The translations under genes were made by a program, and so were the position numbers. A stretch of DNA of 64,000 nt from NCBI RefSeq assembly GCF_025643595.1, contig NZ_CP102826.1, positions 6,324,001-6,388,000 on the forward strand, read 5' to 3'. Position 1 is the stretch's first letter. Each line of letters begins with the position of its first letter. The notes beneath the pieces were generated by a model. It made no database searches, was not told where the DNA came from, and saw only the letters and a program-made list of their open reading frames with translations. This DNA comes from Saccharopolyspora rosea (GTDB lineage Bacteria; Actinomycetota; Actinomycetes; Mycobacteriales; Pseudonocardiaceae). Shown here in pieces: positions 8,687 through 17,129 of this stretch.

Positions 8687-8986
8687 ATGAGTGGATGCGG
8701 AGCACCGCAGCAGTCGGCCGCGCCGGCCGAGGCGGACACCGACCAGGTCGTGGTGGCGGGCAAGGTGCGGTCCGGCGAACAGCCGGTCGGCGGCGCTTTC
8801 GTCCGCCTGCTCGACTCCTCCGGGGAGTTCACCGCGGAGGTCGTCTCCTCGACCGAGGGTGACTTCCGGTTCTACGCGGCGCCGGGCACCTGGACCGTGC
8901 GCGCCCTGCACCGCGAGGGCAACGGCCAGGCCGACGTCGCCGCCGACGGGCCGGGCGTGCACCCGGTCGACATCGCCGTCGCCTGA
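8687..8986 (+). CDS. sseC: SseC-like DUF1416 protein
   Basis: Small 99-aa protein of the DUF1416 family. The N-terminus MSGCGAPQQ carries a conserved Cys, followed by a carboxypeptidase-regulatory-like beta-sandwich (VVVAGKVRSGEQPVGGAFVRLLDSSGEF) and a DFRFYAAPGTWTVRAL strand. In mycobacteria sseC always follows cysA and is linked to sulfur metabolism; the biochemical role is not known. It is the last gene of the operon and ends before a strong hairpin terminator. Confidence 0.88.
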   Translation: MSGCGAPQQSAAPAEADTDQVVVAGKVRSGEQPVGGAFVRLLDSSGEFTAEVVSSTEGDFRFYAAPGTWTVRALHREGNGQADVAADGPGVHPVDIAVA

Positions 8987-9000
8987 CGACGAGGACACCG

Positions 9001-9041
9001 CGCGGGAGGGGCCGGTCCACCGCGGACCGGCCCCTCCCGCG
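9001..9041. terminator. Bidirectional hairpin terminator
   Basis: Perfect 18-bp stem (9001-9018 with 9024-9041) and 5-base loop between the convergent sseC and methyltransferase genes. It lacks a long U-tract, as is usual in actinomycetes. Confidence 0.85.
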
Positions 9042-9080
9042 CGTTCGCGCCACCGGCGCCCCGACGTCCGGGGCAGCCGC

Positions 9081-9824
9081 TCAGGACCGGCGGGAGCGCA
9101 GCAGCGCGAAGGCCCGTTCGTCCCGGTCGGGGCTGCGCGGGTCGGAGTCCTCCCGGCAGCCGACCGAGGTGAAGTCCAGGACCTCCCAGCCGGTGCGGTC
9201 GAACAGCCGCCGCAGACCGGTCTCGCTGAAGATCCAGAAGTTGGTGGCGTCGTCGTTGGCCTCGGCCGGGTCCAGCAGGTAGGCGACCGGCTGATCGCGC
9301 AGCCGCGTGCCGTCCGGCGCCACCTGCGCCACGCGCGTCGACAGGAAGCACAGCCGGGCGTGCCGGGCCAGCGACTCCAGCACGAAGAACGGGTTCTTCA
9401 GGTGGTACAGCAGGCCCAGGAAGAACACCGCGCCGTAGTGCTCGGCGGGCAGCCGGAACTGCGAGTCCAGATCGATCTCGTGCACCCGGACGTCCGCGGC
9501 CAGCTCCTCGACCAGCCGCCGGGCGCCGCGCAGGCCGTTGAAGTTGGTGGGCGCGTTGTCGACCAGGTCCACCGAGCAGCCCAGCTCCTGGGCGAGGAAG
9601 AAGCCGAAGTCGCCGTCGGCGGCGCCGATGTCGGCGACCCGGGTCCCGGCGAGCTCGTCGAACACCTCCCGTCGGGACCCGCTCAGCAGCGCGTCCAGGT
9701 GGAAGACGTTCGCCATCGTGTCGTACGGGTACCAGCCGAAGTCGGTCGGCGCGATCTTCTCCTTGCGCGCCAGCAGCTCGTCGCGGAACGCGAGCGCGCG
9801 GTCGCGCAACGTCTCGAAGTCCAT
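9081..9824 (-). CDS. SAM-dependent methyltransferase, CmoB/DUF1698-like
   Basis: Class I methyltransferase of 247 aa from the ATG (MDFETLRDRALAFRD). The SAM-binding motif I is VADIGAADGDFGFF near residue 75, with an acidic end of strand 2 (SVDLVDN) and a post-motif region AVFFLGLLYHLKNPF that resembles the CmoB/DUF1698 family, which modifies tRNA wobble uridine. The substrate here is unproven. It converges on sseC and is divergent from the 36-aa membrane protein. Confidence 0.75.
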   Translation of the reverse strand: MDFETLRDRALAFRDELLARKEKIAPTDFGWYPYDTMANVFHLDALLSGSRREVFDELAGTRVADIGAADGDFGFFLAQELGCSVDLVDNAPTNFNGLRGARRLVEELAADVRVHEIDLDSQFRLPAEHYGAVFFLGLLYHLKNPFFVLESLARHARLCFLSTRVAQVAPDGTRLRDQPVAYLLDPAEANDDATNFWIFSETGLRRLFDRTGWEVLDFTSVGCREDSDPRSPDRDERAFALLRSRRS

Positions 9825-9923
9825 GTGATCCTCGTCCCGCCGGTGGGCCTCGACTGCAGTGACGAGCCAGATCATGCCGGACGCCACACCCCGGCGGGCC
9901 CGCGTGGTGGTTATCCTTTGCGC

Positions 9924-10034
9924 GTGGATCTCATCAACGCGCTGCACTACGGCCTGGTGGTCCTGCTCGGGGTCGCGACGGTCGCGACGATCTGGTTCGC
10001 CTGCTACGTGGTGTACCGCCTGTACAGCGACTGA
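9924..10034 (+). CDS. 36-residue single-span membrane protein
   Basis: Short reading frame from GTG, VDLINALHYG..., with one strongly hydrophobic helix (about residues 10-30) and a cytoplasmic VYRLYSD tail. A TATCCT -10 element (9912-9917) ends six bases before the GTG and no Shine-Dalgarno is visible, so this looks like a leaderless transcript. The function is not recognised. It lies 27 bp before the nitrobindin-like gene and may be co-transcribed. Confidence 0.7.
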   Translation: MDLINALHYGLVVLLGVATVATIWFACYVVYRLYSD

Positions 10035-10061
10035 TCAGCACCGCCAGGTAACCTCACGACG

Positions 10062-10703
10062 ATGACTGCGACGCCCAACCAGCCGGAACCCGGCAGCGGC
10101 GACGCCGCGGTGCGTGCCGCGGCCGAACGCGCCGAGTACACCCGCCACCGAAACGTCCCGGACTTCGACGACCTGCCCGGGGAGCCGGACACGGCCAACC
10201 TGCGCCTGGGTCCGTCGTTGGACGACGCGTGCCTGGCGCTGCTGCCGCTGGTCGGCGTGTGGCGCGGGGAAGGCGAGGCGAAGCACCCGTCGTTGGGTGA
10301 GCCGTACCGCTTCCTCCAGCAGATCACCATCGCGCACGACGGCCGCCCGTTCCTGACCTACGAGAGCCGCGCGTGGCGGCTCGACGGCGAGGGCGGCAAC
10401 GTAGTCGAACCGGCGTTCCGCGAGTACGGCTTCTGGCGTCCGCAGCCGGACGACACCATCGAGCTGCTGGTCATGCACCACACCGGTGTCGCCGAGATGT
10501 TCTTCGGCAAGCCGCTGAACCAGACGTCGTGGCAGTTCGGCACCGACGCGGTGCTGCGCACGCCGACCAGCGAGGACGTCACGGCCGCGAGTCGGCTGTA
10601 CGGCGTGGTCGACGGCGCGCTGGCCTACGTCGAGGAGCGCGCGACGTCCGAGCACGAGCTCCAGCCGCGCCTGTCCGCGAAGCTGGACCGCGTCGTCGGC
10701 TGA
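10062..10703 (+). CDS. Nitrobindin-like FABP-fold heme protein
   Basis: Protein of 213 aa with the DUF1794/nitrobindin beta-barrel from about residue 50: LLPLVGVWRGEGEAKHPS near the start (GxWxGxG signature), the strand with PFLTYESRAW, and REYGFWRP. A C-terminal HELQPRLSAKLDRV segment supplies the conserved His expected to ligate heme. The M. tuberculosis homologue is Rv0813c, in the same neighbourhood. Family members bind heme and may isomerise peroxynitrite. The first 45 residues are a variable, charged extension. Confidence 0.87.
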   Translation: MTATPNQPEPGSGDAAVRAAAERAEYTRHRNVPDFDDLPGEPDTANLRLGPSLDDACLALLPLVGVWRGEGEAKHPSLGEPYRFLQQITIAHDGRPFLTYESRAWRLDGEGGNVVEPAFREYGFWRPQPDDTIELLVMHHTGVAEMFFGKPLNQTSWQFGTDAVLRTPTSEDVTAASRLYGVVDGALAYVEERATSEHELQPRLSAKLDRVVG

Positions 10704-10730
10704 GGCGGCGCCGATGCGCGCGGGCGGCTT

Positions 10731-10748
10731 CCCGCGCGGCACCGACGT
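10731..10748 (+). repeat. 18-bp repeat, left copy (inverted partner at 11659-11676)
   Basis: CCGCGCGGCACCGACGTC here is the exact reverse complement of 11659-11676. The two copies bracket pabC, one beyond its stop and one before its start. No transposase or gene is associated. Confidence 0.7.
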
Positions 10749-10786
10749 CATCGGCGCGCGAGACCCGTGACTGCCCGCCGCTCCGG

Positions 10787-11635
10787 TCAGTAGTTGGACT
10801 CGTAGAGCTTGCACAGCTCGGCGTGCAGGTCGGCGTCCGCGCTGACCGGCGTGCCGTCGACGGTGCGGACCTGGGTGATCAGCCGGACGCTGGAGGCCAG
10901 CCACACGCCGTCGGCGGCGAACAGGTCGGCGGTGTCGAACTTCTCCACCCGCGTCCGCCAGCCGTGCTCCTCGGCCGCCCGGAACAGCGCCCCCTGCGTG
11001 GTGCCCTTGAGGATTCCCGAGCTCGGCGGGGTGGTGCACAGCACCCGGTCCTTCGCGATGACCACGTTGGACGTCGGACCCTCCAGCACCGAGCCGTCGG
11101 TGGCGGTGAAGATGACCTCGTCGACGCCGCGGGACTCGGCCTCCCGCATCGCGGCCATGTTCACCGCGTAGGACAGGCTCTTGGCGCCGAGCAGCAGCCA
11201 CGGGGCGCGTTCGGTGAGATCGGGCGCGTAGCCGCGTTCCAGGGTGATCGCGGAGACGCCCTCGTTGCGCTTGCGCAGGGTCTCCGCGCCGACCTGCATG
11301 CCCATCGCGAAGCCGGTGGGGGTGCCGTCGCCGCCGTCGACTCCGCGGGTGCAGACCAGCTTGAGCGCCATCTCCGGGTCGGTCTCCCACGGCCAGTCGT
11401 CGACGACCGCCCGCACCGCGCGCTCCCACGCGGCGCGCTCCGGCAGCGCGATCCCCATCAGCCGGGCGGAGTTGGCCAGCCGGTCCAGGTGCGGTCCGAG
11501 TTCCCGGGGCCGGCGGTCGACGACCAGGATCGTTTCGAAGATGCCGTCACCGCGCATCACACCGAGGTCGTCGGCCCGCAGCAGCGGAGCTTCGGGATCG
11601 ACGATCGTTCCGTCCAGAAGTGCCAGTACACGCAT
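10787..11635 (-). CDS. pabC: Aminodeoxychorismate lyase / class IV aminotransferase
   Basis: Fold-type IV PLP enzyme, 282 aa, homologous to PabC, which releases pyruvate from 4-amino-4-deoxychorismate to give p-aminobenzoate for folate. The PLP-lysine lies in LLGAKSLSYAVNMAA near residue 150. The phosphate-binding and substrate loops are GSVLEGPTSNVV and GILKGTTQGALF. A D-amino-acid or branched-chain aminotransferase role is the alternative, but gene position (Rv0812 in M. tuberculosis) supports PabC. It faces away from the Fur regulator at 11752. Confidence 0.82.
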   Translation of the reverse strand: MRVLALLDGTIVDPEAPLLRADDLGVMRGDGIFETILVVDRRPRELGPHLDRLANSARLMGIALPERAAWERAVRAVVDDWPWETDPEMALKLVCTRGVDGGDGTPTGFAMGMQVGAETLRKRNEGVSAITLERGYAPDLTERAPWLLLGAKSLSYAVNMAAMREAESRGVDEVIFTATDGSVLEGPTSNVVIAKDRVLCTTPPSSGILKGTTQGALFRAAEEHGWRTRVEKFDTADLFAADGVWLASSVRLITQVRTVDGTPVSADADLHAELCKLYESNY

Positions 11636-11658
11636 AGCGGCAGCCTAGAACCGCGGGG

Positions 11659-11676
11659 GACGTCGGTGCCGCGCGG
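11659..11676 (-). repeat. 18-bp repeat, right copy
   Basis: Exact inverted copy of 10731-10748, located in the divergent promoter region between pabC and the Fur-family gene. Confidence 0.7.
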
Positions 11677-11751
11677 CCGACCGCCCGGTCCGCGGACGGC
11701 GTTACGATCGAGGGCGACGCCGACCGAACGCGCCGAGCACAGGAGCGGGCC

Positions 11752-12183
11752 GTGAGCGACCGTGGATCGCTGCGCAACACCCTGCACCAACGCGGAATGC
11801 GGATGACCCCGCAGCGCCAGCTGGTGCTGGACGCGGTGCGCGAACTCGGCCACGCGACCCCGGAGCAGGTGTGCAGGCGGGTGCAGGGCACCGCCTCCAC
11901 GGTCAACATCACCACCGTCTACCGGGCGCTCGACCTGCTCGAAGACCTGGGGCTGGTCCGCCACACGCACCTGGGGCACGGCGCTCCCACGTACTCGGTC
12001 GAGGAGCACGAGCACGTGCACCTCGCGTGCCACCGCTGCGGGCGCGTCGACGAGGTGCCCTGCGAGATGCTCGACGAACTCGCCGAGCGGTTGTTGCGGG
12101 CGCGCGGCTTCGCGCTCGACGCGACCCACCTGGCGTTGTCCGGCACGTGCCGGGACTGCCGAAGCACCGAGGAGCACCGATGA
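11752..12183 (+). CDS. Fur-family metalloregulator (FurB/Zur type)
   Basis: Ferric-uptake-type repressor of 143 aa. The winged helix has MRMTPQRQLVLDAV and the recognition segment NITTVYRALDLLEDLGLV. The regulatory His cluster EEHEHVHLAC is followed by two structural zinc knuckles, Cys93/Cys96 (CHRC) and Cys133/Cys136 (CRDC), as in zinc-responsive Zur/FurB proteins. Metal specificity cannot be settled from sequence. Its stop overlaps the ygfZ start (ATGA), so the two are coupled. Confidence 0.85.
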   Translation: MSDRGSLRNTLHQRGMRMTPQRQLVLDAVRELGHATPEQVCRRVQGTASTVNITTVYRALDLLEDLGLVRHTHLGHGAPTYSVEEHEHVHLACHRCGRVDEVPCEMLDELAERLLRARGFALDATHLALSGTCRDCRSTEEHR

Positions 12184-13319
12184 GTTCACCCCTGCTGCAG
12201 TTGCCGGGTGCGGTTCCCGCGCCGGACGAGTCGCCGGACGTGGGGGTGCCGTGGCACTTCGGCGACCCGTTCGCCGAGCAGCGCTCCGCCACCCGCTCCG
12301 CGGTGCTCGTGGACCGCTCGCACCGGCAGGTGATCGCGGTTCCCGGCCAGGACCGGCTGAGCTGGCTGCACCTGGTGCTGTCCCAGCACGTCAGCGAGCT
12401 GGCGGACGGCCGGGGCACCGAGGCGCTGGTGCTCGACAGCCACGGGCGGGTGGACTGCCACCTGATGGTCGCCCACCACGACGGGGTCGTGTACCTGGAC
12501 ACCGATCGCGGCGCGCAGGCCACCAGCGCGTTGCCGACCATCGGCGTGGACGGCAGGCAGGCGCTGCCGGAGTACCTGGAGGCGATGCGCTTCTGGTCCG
12601 AAGTGGAGCCCCGCGACGCCACCGGGGAATTCGCGGTGCTCACGCTGATCGGCCCGGACGCGGCCGGGGTGCTGGCCCGGTTCGCCGACGTGCCGTCGAA
12701 GCCCTACGACGTCGTCGGGCTGCCCGGCGGCGGGTTCGCCCGGCAGGTCCCGTTCCGCGCGTTGTACACCGCCGACCTCGTGGTGCCGCGCGGTTCGCTG
12801 GTCGACTGGTGGACGAAGCTGACCGACGCCGGGGTCCGCCCGTCCGGCACGCTCGCCTTCGAGGCGCTGCGGGTCGAGGCGCTGCGCCCGCGGGTCGGCC
12901 TGGACACCGACGAACGCGCGATCCCGCACGAGCTGGGCTGGATCCACGTGGCGGCGCACGTCGCCAAGGGCTGCTACCGCGGCCAGGAGACCGTGGCGAA
13001 GGTCCACAACGTCGGCAAACCGCCGCGGCGCATGGTGCTGCTGCACCTGGACGGCTCGGTGGACGTCCTGCCGGAGACCGGCGACCCGGTGCGGCACGGC
13101 GAGCGCGCCGTCGGCCGGGTCGGCAGCGTGGTGCAGCACCACGAGCTCGGACCGGTCGCGCTGGCGCTGCTCAAGCGCTCCGCCCCGGTGGACGCGGAGC
13201 TGACGGCCGGCGACCCCGAGCAGGACCGCTCGGTGGCCGCCGCGGTGGACCCGGACTCGGTCCCCCCGGACACCGGAGAGCCCCCGGGACGGGTCGCCGC
13301 GCGGGGCCTGCGGCACTGA
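12180..13319 (+). CDS. ygfZ: Folate-binding protein YgfZ (GcvT-like)
   Basis: GcvT-related folate-binding protein, 379 aa, needed in other bacteria for maintenance of Fe-S enzymes. The signature KGCYRGQE lies at residues 263-270, with the conserved Cys. The N-terminal GcvT-like fold carries VDRSHRQVIAVPG, and the C-terminal barrel spans about residues 285-350. The last 40 residues are Asp/Pro-rich and variable. It is co-transcribed with the Fur-family regulator; rsiG follows 41 bp later. Confidence 0.9.
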   Translation: MSSPLLQLPGAVPAPDESPDVGVPWHFGDPFAEQRSATRSAVLVDRSHRQVIAVPGQDRLSWLHLVLSQHVSELADGRGTEALVLDSHGRVDCHLMVAHHDGVVYLDTDRGAQATSALPTIGVDGRQALPEYLEAMRFWSEVEPRDATGEFAVLTLIGPDAAGVLARFADVPSKPYDVVGLPGGGFARQVPFRALYTADLVVPRGSLVDWWTKLTDAGVRPSGTLAFEALRVEALRPRVGLDTDERAIPHELGWIHVAAHVAKGCYRGQETVAKVHNVGKPPRRMVLLHLDGSVDVLPETGDPVRHGERAVGRVGSVVQHHELGPVALALLKRSAPVDAELTAGDPEQDRSVAAAVDPDSVPPDTGEPPGRVAARGLRH

Positions 13320-13360
13320 CACTGCTGGCGAGCACACTCGACGAACCGGAGGATGGCCAC

Positions 13361-13921
13361 GTGATCGAAGTCCGCCCGGGTGGACGGCGCCGCATCGACA
13401 GGGTCCTGTCCCCGGACTACACCACAGGGATCGAGCAGCGCGAACTCGCCGAGGTGCGCGGGTTGCGGGACGAGGCCGCGCAGGAGGAGACGGACCTGTC
13501 CTACCTGCGCCGCGTGCTGCACGCGCGGATCGACATCGTGCGCGCCGAACAGCGCAGGCGCACCGAGAACGGCTCGGCGTCGGTGGTGGAGCAGCTGGTC
13601 AACATCCTCTCCGACAACGTCGTGGGGCCCGCCACGGGATCCGGCCGGTACCAGACCGTCGAGCCGTCGCGGGCGGAAGCGCACCGCAGGCATGCCGAGG
13701 CGCTGGTCTCGGACGTGGACCTGTCCGATGTGATGTCGCTTTCCTCGGCCAAGCTCGACCAGGCGTTGCGCGCCTACACTGCCGAAGAGGACTCGGTGTC
13801 CCAGCGACGCCGGGAAGTGCAGGAAGTGGTGGACCGGCTGAACGCGGAGATCGCGCGCCGGTACCGCGAAGGAGCCGCCTCGGTGGATGATCTGCTGGCG
13901 GAGGAACGAGACAGGCAGTGA
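13361..13921 (+). CDS. rsiG: RsiG-type c-di-GMP-binding anti-sigma factor
   Basis: Mostly alpha-helical protein, 186 aa, of the RsiG/AmfC family. In Streptomyces, RsiG binds c-di-GMP through two E-X3-S-X2-R-X3-Q-X3-D motifs and then sequesters sigma WhiG. Both motif positions are present. The first is E43-S47-R50-H54-D58, with His replacing Gln; the second is E143-S147-R150-Q154-D158 and is canonical. A GGAGGA Shine-Dalgarno seven bases before the GTG sets the start. The stop overlaps the next gene (GTGA). WhiG is not in the window; the partner sigma factor is inferred. Confidence 0.87.
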   Translation: MIEVRPGGRRRIDRVLSPDYTTGIEQRELAEVRGLRDEAAQEETDLSYLRRVLHARIDIVRAEQRRRTENGSASVVEQLVNILSDNVVGPATGSGRYQTVEPSRAEAHRRHAEALVSDVDLSDVMSLSSAKLDQALRAYTAEEDSVSQRRREVQEVVDRLNAEIARRYREGAASVDDLLAEERDRQ

Positions 13922-14853
13922 ACGAATCCGTCCCGCTCGTCGAACTGGTCCGAAGTGGACTGCGGGAGGGGGTGCACCACGGATCGGTCGTCGTGCTGGA
14001 CGCGGACGGGTCGGTGCTGCGCGCCCTCGGCGCGGTCGACGTCCCGATGTACCCGCGTTCGTCGCTGAAACCCGCGCAGGCGGCCGGCATGTTGCGCGCC
14101 GGTGTCGAGCTGCCGGAACCCGACGTCGCGCTCGGCGCGGCCTCGCACAGCGGCGAGGACGGGCACCTGGAGCGGGTGCGCGAGGTGCTGGAGCGCTACG
14201 GTCTGACCGAGGACGACCTGCAGTGCCCGCCGGACTGGCCGCTGGGAACGGCGGCCCGGGACGCCCGCGCCACGGCGGGGTTCGGCAAGCAGCGGATCAC
14301 CATGAACTGCTCGGGCAAGCACGCCGCGATGCTCGCCACCTGCGTCCAGCGCGGATGGTCCACTGAGGACTACCTGAGCCCGAAGCACCCGCTGCAGCAG
14401 GTGATCCAGGACACGGTCGTCGAGCTGGCCGATGAGCCGGTCGCGGTGACCTCGGTGGACGGCTGCGGCGCGCCGCTGTTCGCGATCTCGCTCACCGGGC
14501 TCGCCCGGCTGTTCCAGGGCATCCGCGGGCTGCCGGTCGCCGACGCGATGCGCGCGCACCCGTGGCTGGTCGCGGGCACCGGCCGGGAGGACACCGAGCT
14601 GATGGGCGCGGTGCCCGGCCTGGTGTCGAAGATCGGCGCCGAGGGCGTGATCGCGTTCGCGCTGCCCGACGGCCGCGCGGTCGCGGTCAAGATCTCCGAC
14701 GGCGCCGACCGGGCGCGGCTGCCGGTCGCGGTCGGTGCGCTGCGCGCGCTCGGCGTGCGCTCCGCCGAACTGGACGAGCTGGCGGAGTCGCCGCTGCTGG
14801 GCGGGGGTCAGCCGGTCGGCACCGTGCGCCTGCTGCCGGGAATCCTGGACTAG
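13918..14853 (+). CDS. Type II-like asparaginase (PF06089 family)
   Basis: Asparaginase of the rhizobial/actinobacterial PF06089 family, 311 aa, unrelated to the classical E. coli enzymes. Conserved stretches are YPRSSLKPAQA near residue 44, ASHSGEDGHLERV, MNCSGKHAAML with the Cys/Lys pair, and VDGCGAPLFA. It would hydrolyse L-asparagine to aspartate and ammonia in the cytoplasm; no signal peptide is visible. It is the last gene of the Fur-ygfZ-rsiG run and is followed by a good terminator. Confidence 0.87.
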   Translation: MNESVPLVELVRSGLREGVHHGSVVVLDADGSVLRALGAVDVPMYPRSSLKPAQAAGMLRAGVELPEPDVALGAASHSGEDGHLERVREVLERYGLTEDDLQCPPDWPLGTAARDARATAGFGKQRITMNCSGKHAAMLATCVQRGWSTEDYLSPKHPLQQVIQDTVVELADEPVAVTSVDGCGAPLFAISLTGLARLFQGIRGLPVADAMRAHPWLVAGTGREDTELMGAVPGLVSKIGAEGVIAFALPDGRAVAVKISDGADRARLPVAVGALRALGVRSAELDELAESPLLGGGQPVGTVRLLPGILD

Positions 14854-14869
14854 CTCCCGAACCCGCCAA

Positions 14870-14903
14870 GGCCCGCACCTCATCGCGAGGTGCGGGCCTT
14901 CTT
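14870..14903 (+). terminator. Rho-independent terminator after asparaginase
   Basis: A 12-bp stem GGCCCGCACCTC paired with GAGGTGCGGGCC across a 5-base loop, followed by TTCTTC. Confidence 0.9.
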
Positions 14904-15026
14904 CGTTCGTGCGGGAGATCAAAACGCTTCCCATCAGCCCTTTCCCGGGAGTAGGCTCATATTCTGGTACTGATATTCCAAATTCTGAGACAGCGACGAA
15001 ACAGCGACTACACCGGGAAGGTTCGG

Positions 15027-15830
15027 ATGGGCACGCCTCAGGACACCTACACCCACGGGCACCACGAGAGCGTCCTGCGCTCGCACACCTGGCGCACCGC
15101 CGAGAACTCCGCCGGCTACCTGATCCCCCACCTGCGGCCGGACACCGAGCTGCTCGACATCGGGTGCGGGCCGGGCACGATCACGCTGGACTTCGCCGAG
15201 CTGGCCGGCCGGGTGGTCGGCGTGGACAACGTCGCCGAGCCGCTGGAGATCGCGCGGGCCGGGGCCGCCGAGCGCGGGCTGGACGACGTCGAGTTCGCCG
15301 AAGCCGACGTCTACGCGCTGCCCCACGCCGACGACTCCTTCGACGTGGTGCACGCCCACCAGGTGCTCCAGCACCTGACGGATCCGGTCGCGGCGCTGCG
15401 GGAGATGCGCCGGGTGTGCCGCCCGGGCGGGCTGGTCGCCGTCCGCGACGCGGACTACGGCGGCTTCCGGTGGTCCCCGGACAACCCGGGCCTGGACCGG
15501 TGGTTGGCGCTGTACCACGCGGTGGCCCGCAGCAACGGCGCCTTCCCGGACGGCGGGCGGCTGCTGAAGGGGTGGGCGCAGCAAGCCGGGTTCACCGACA
15601 TCACGTGCACGGTGTCCGGCTGGTGCTACGCCACACCCGAGGAGCGCTCCTGGTGGGGCAACCTGTGGGCCGACCGCATCCGGATGTCGTCCTTCGCCGA
15701 CCAGGCGATCTCCCGGGGTCTGGCGACCCGCGAGGAGCTGGAGGAGCTGGCCGCCGCCTGGCACGCCTGGATCGACGCACCCGACGCCTGGTTCGGCATC
15801 CTCAACAGCGAGATCCGCTGTCGCGCCTGA
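15027..15830 (+). CDS. SAM-dependent methyltransferase (UbiE/Methyltransf_11 type)
   Basis: Class I methyltransferase, 267 aa. Motif I is LLDIGCGPGTITLDFA near residue 45, the acidic ribose-binding residue lies in VVGVDNVAEPLE, motif II is FAEADVYALP, and motif III is MRRVCRPGGLVAVRD. The substrate is unknown. The promoter region (14,905-15,026) is unusually AT-rich for this genome (CATATTCTGG, TGATATTCC) and contains a short direct repeat of CAGCGAC just before the start. It converges on the 15,847 gene. Confidence 0.85.
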   Translation: MGTPQDTYTHGHHESVLRSHTWRTAENSAGYLIPHLRPDTELLDIGCGPGTITLDFAELAGRVVGVDNVAEPLEIARAGAAERGLDDVEFAEADVYALPHADDSFDVVHAHQVLQHLTDPVAALREMRRVCRPGGLVAVRDADYGGFRWSPDNPGLDRWLALYHAVARSNGAFPDGGRLLKGWAQQAGFTDITCTVSGWCYATPEERSWWGNLWADRIRMSSFADQAISRGLATREELEELAAAWHAWIDAPDAWFGILNSEIRCRA

Positions 15831-15846
15831 TCGGCGTCCGCGTCGG

Positions 15847-16827
15847 TCAGTTGTTGCGCTCCCGGGCGGCGAACTCGGCCCAGAAATCCCGGAGCGCCTC
15901 GTAGCGCTCGCCGACCTCCTCGGCGTCGTCGGACTCCATCGCGTCGACGATCGCGTGCACGTCCTCGGCGGAGGTGTCGGCCTCCAGGTCGCTGTCGGAC
16001 ATCAGCTGCACCAGGCCGCCGTAGTCCAGCTCGACCGCCGAGTGCGGGTGGAAGCGCTCCAGCCAGCGGCCGGTCTCGCGGAGGATGCGCGTCGGCCCCT
16101 CCTCGCCGATCGACTGCTTGCCGATGGCGTGCGCGCGGGCGACGCGCCGCCGCGCGTCGGCCATCGGGGTGCGCCAGCACACCCGGCGCCGTTCGCCGTC
16201 GGTGAGCTCGGTGCGCTCGGCCGGGTCCACCAGCACGAACCACGGCAGCGGCACCGTCCAGGTCGACGACAGCACGTGCACCGCCGAACCGGCCAGTTCG
16301 CTGACCACGGCGTTCGCCCGGACCTTGGCCTTGTCCGCGGGCACCGACAGCACCGCGGACCGCAGCGGCACCTCGGCCGCGCCGAGGAACCCGACGAGGG
16401 CCGCGGCCGAGCGGCCGCGCAGGTCCAGCGGGCACACCAGCGGAGCCGGGCCGACCATCGCCGCCGGGGCGGTGGGTACGTCCTGCGGATCGAGCACCAG
16501 GACGTCGCCCGGGTCCTCCTCGGCGGCGTCCCCGGGCAGCAGCCGCGGCGGCGCGGTGATCTGGGTGCGCAACCACACGTCCTGCTCCCGGTTGCCGGCG
16601 TCGAACGGGTCGACCGCGCCGCGCTCGACGGCCGCGGCCAACCGCTCGCGCATGGGCGACTCGAAAGCCGACAAGGGTTCGTACACCCTCAGGTAGGCGA
16701 CGAACGGCTCAGGCACAGCGAGCATGGTGCCATGCCCGCGCAGCAGCGGTCCCGGAGCCTCGACGGGCCCCGTGATCGACCCGAGTTCGAGGTCACTCAC
16801 GACACGCTCACTCAGTCCCGGCACCAC
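15847..16827 (-). CDS. Conserved actinobacterial protein, unknown function
   Basis: Protein of 326 aa (306 if the ATG of MLAVPEPF is used). No catalytic motif is recognised. The N-terminal PFVAYLRVYEPLSAF segment and the central VLSSTWTVPLPWFVLVDP and RRRVCWRTPMADARRR stretches look conserved in type, and the C-terminus is acidic and helical (SDSDLEADTSAEDVHAI). No signal peptide or membrane helix is evident, so it is probably cytosolic. It is divergent from the DUF3073 gene, sharing a 113-bp promoter region. Confidence 0.75.
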   Translation of the reverse strand: MVPGLSERVVSDLELGSITGPVEAPGPLLRGHGTMLAVPEPFVAYLRVYEPLSAFESPMRERLAAAVERGAVDPFDAGNREQDVWLRTQITAPPRLLPGDAAEEDPGDVLVLDPQDVPTAPAAMVGPAPLVCPLDLRGRSAAALVGFLGAAEVPLRSAVLSVPADKAKVRANAVVSELAGSAVHVLSSTWTVPLPWFVLVDPAERTELTDGERRRVCWRTPMADARRRVARAHAIGKQSIGEEGPTRILRETGRWLERFHPHSAVELDYGGLVQLMSDSDLEADTSAEDVHAIVDAMESDDAEEVGERYEALRDFWAEFAARERNN

Positions 16828-16940
16828 GTCGCGTAGAACCGGCTCGACACGGTACGGTAGTTACAGGAAAAGTTGTCGAGATCATGCGGGGCCGACGTTC
16901 CCCTGTCCGCCCCGCACACCCTGTGCGAGGGGGTCGAGCC

Positions 16941-17129
16941 ATGGGGCGCGGCCGGGCTAAGGCCAAGCAGACGAAGGTGGCCCGCGAGCTTAAGTACAAC
17001 TCCCCCGCCATGGACATCGAGGCGTTGCAGCGAGAGCTGTCCTCGAATCGGTCTGGCGAGTGGTCCGATGAGGACCGCGAAGACTCGTACGACGACGGGT
17101 ACGACGACTACGACTACGACCGGCGCTGA
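16941..17129 (+). CDS. DUF3073 small acidic-tailed protein
   Basis: Protein of 62 aa with two halves: a very basic conserved N-terminus (MGRGRAKAKQTKVARELKY) and an acidic Asp/Tyr-rich tail (YDDGYDDYDYD). DUF3073 is conserved across actinobacteria; M. tuberculosis Rv0810c sits next to purM, as here. The N-terminus suggests nucleic-acid or ribosome contact, but no function is established. The ATG is chosen because the family begins MGRGRAK. Confidence 0.88.
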   Translation: MGRGRAKAKQTKVARELKYNSPAMDIEALQRELSSNRSGEWSDEDREDSYDDGYDDYDYDRR

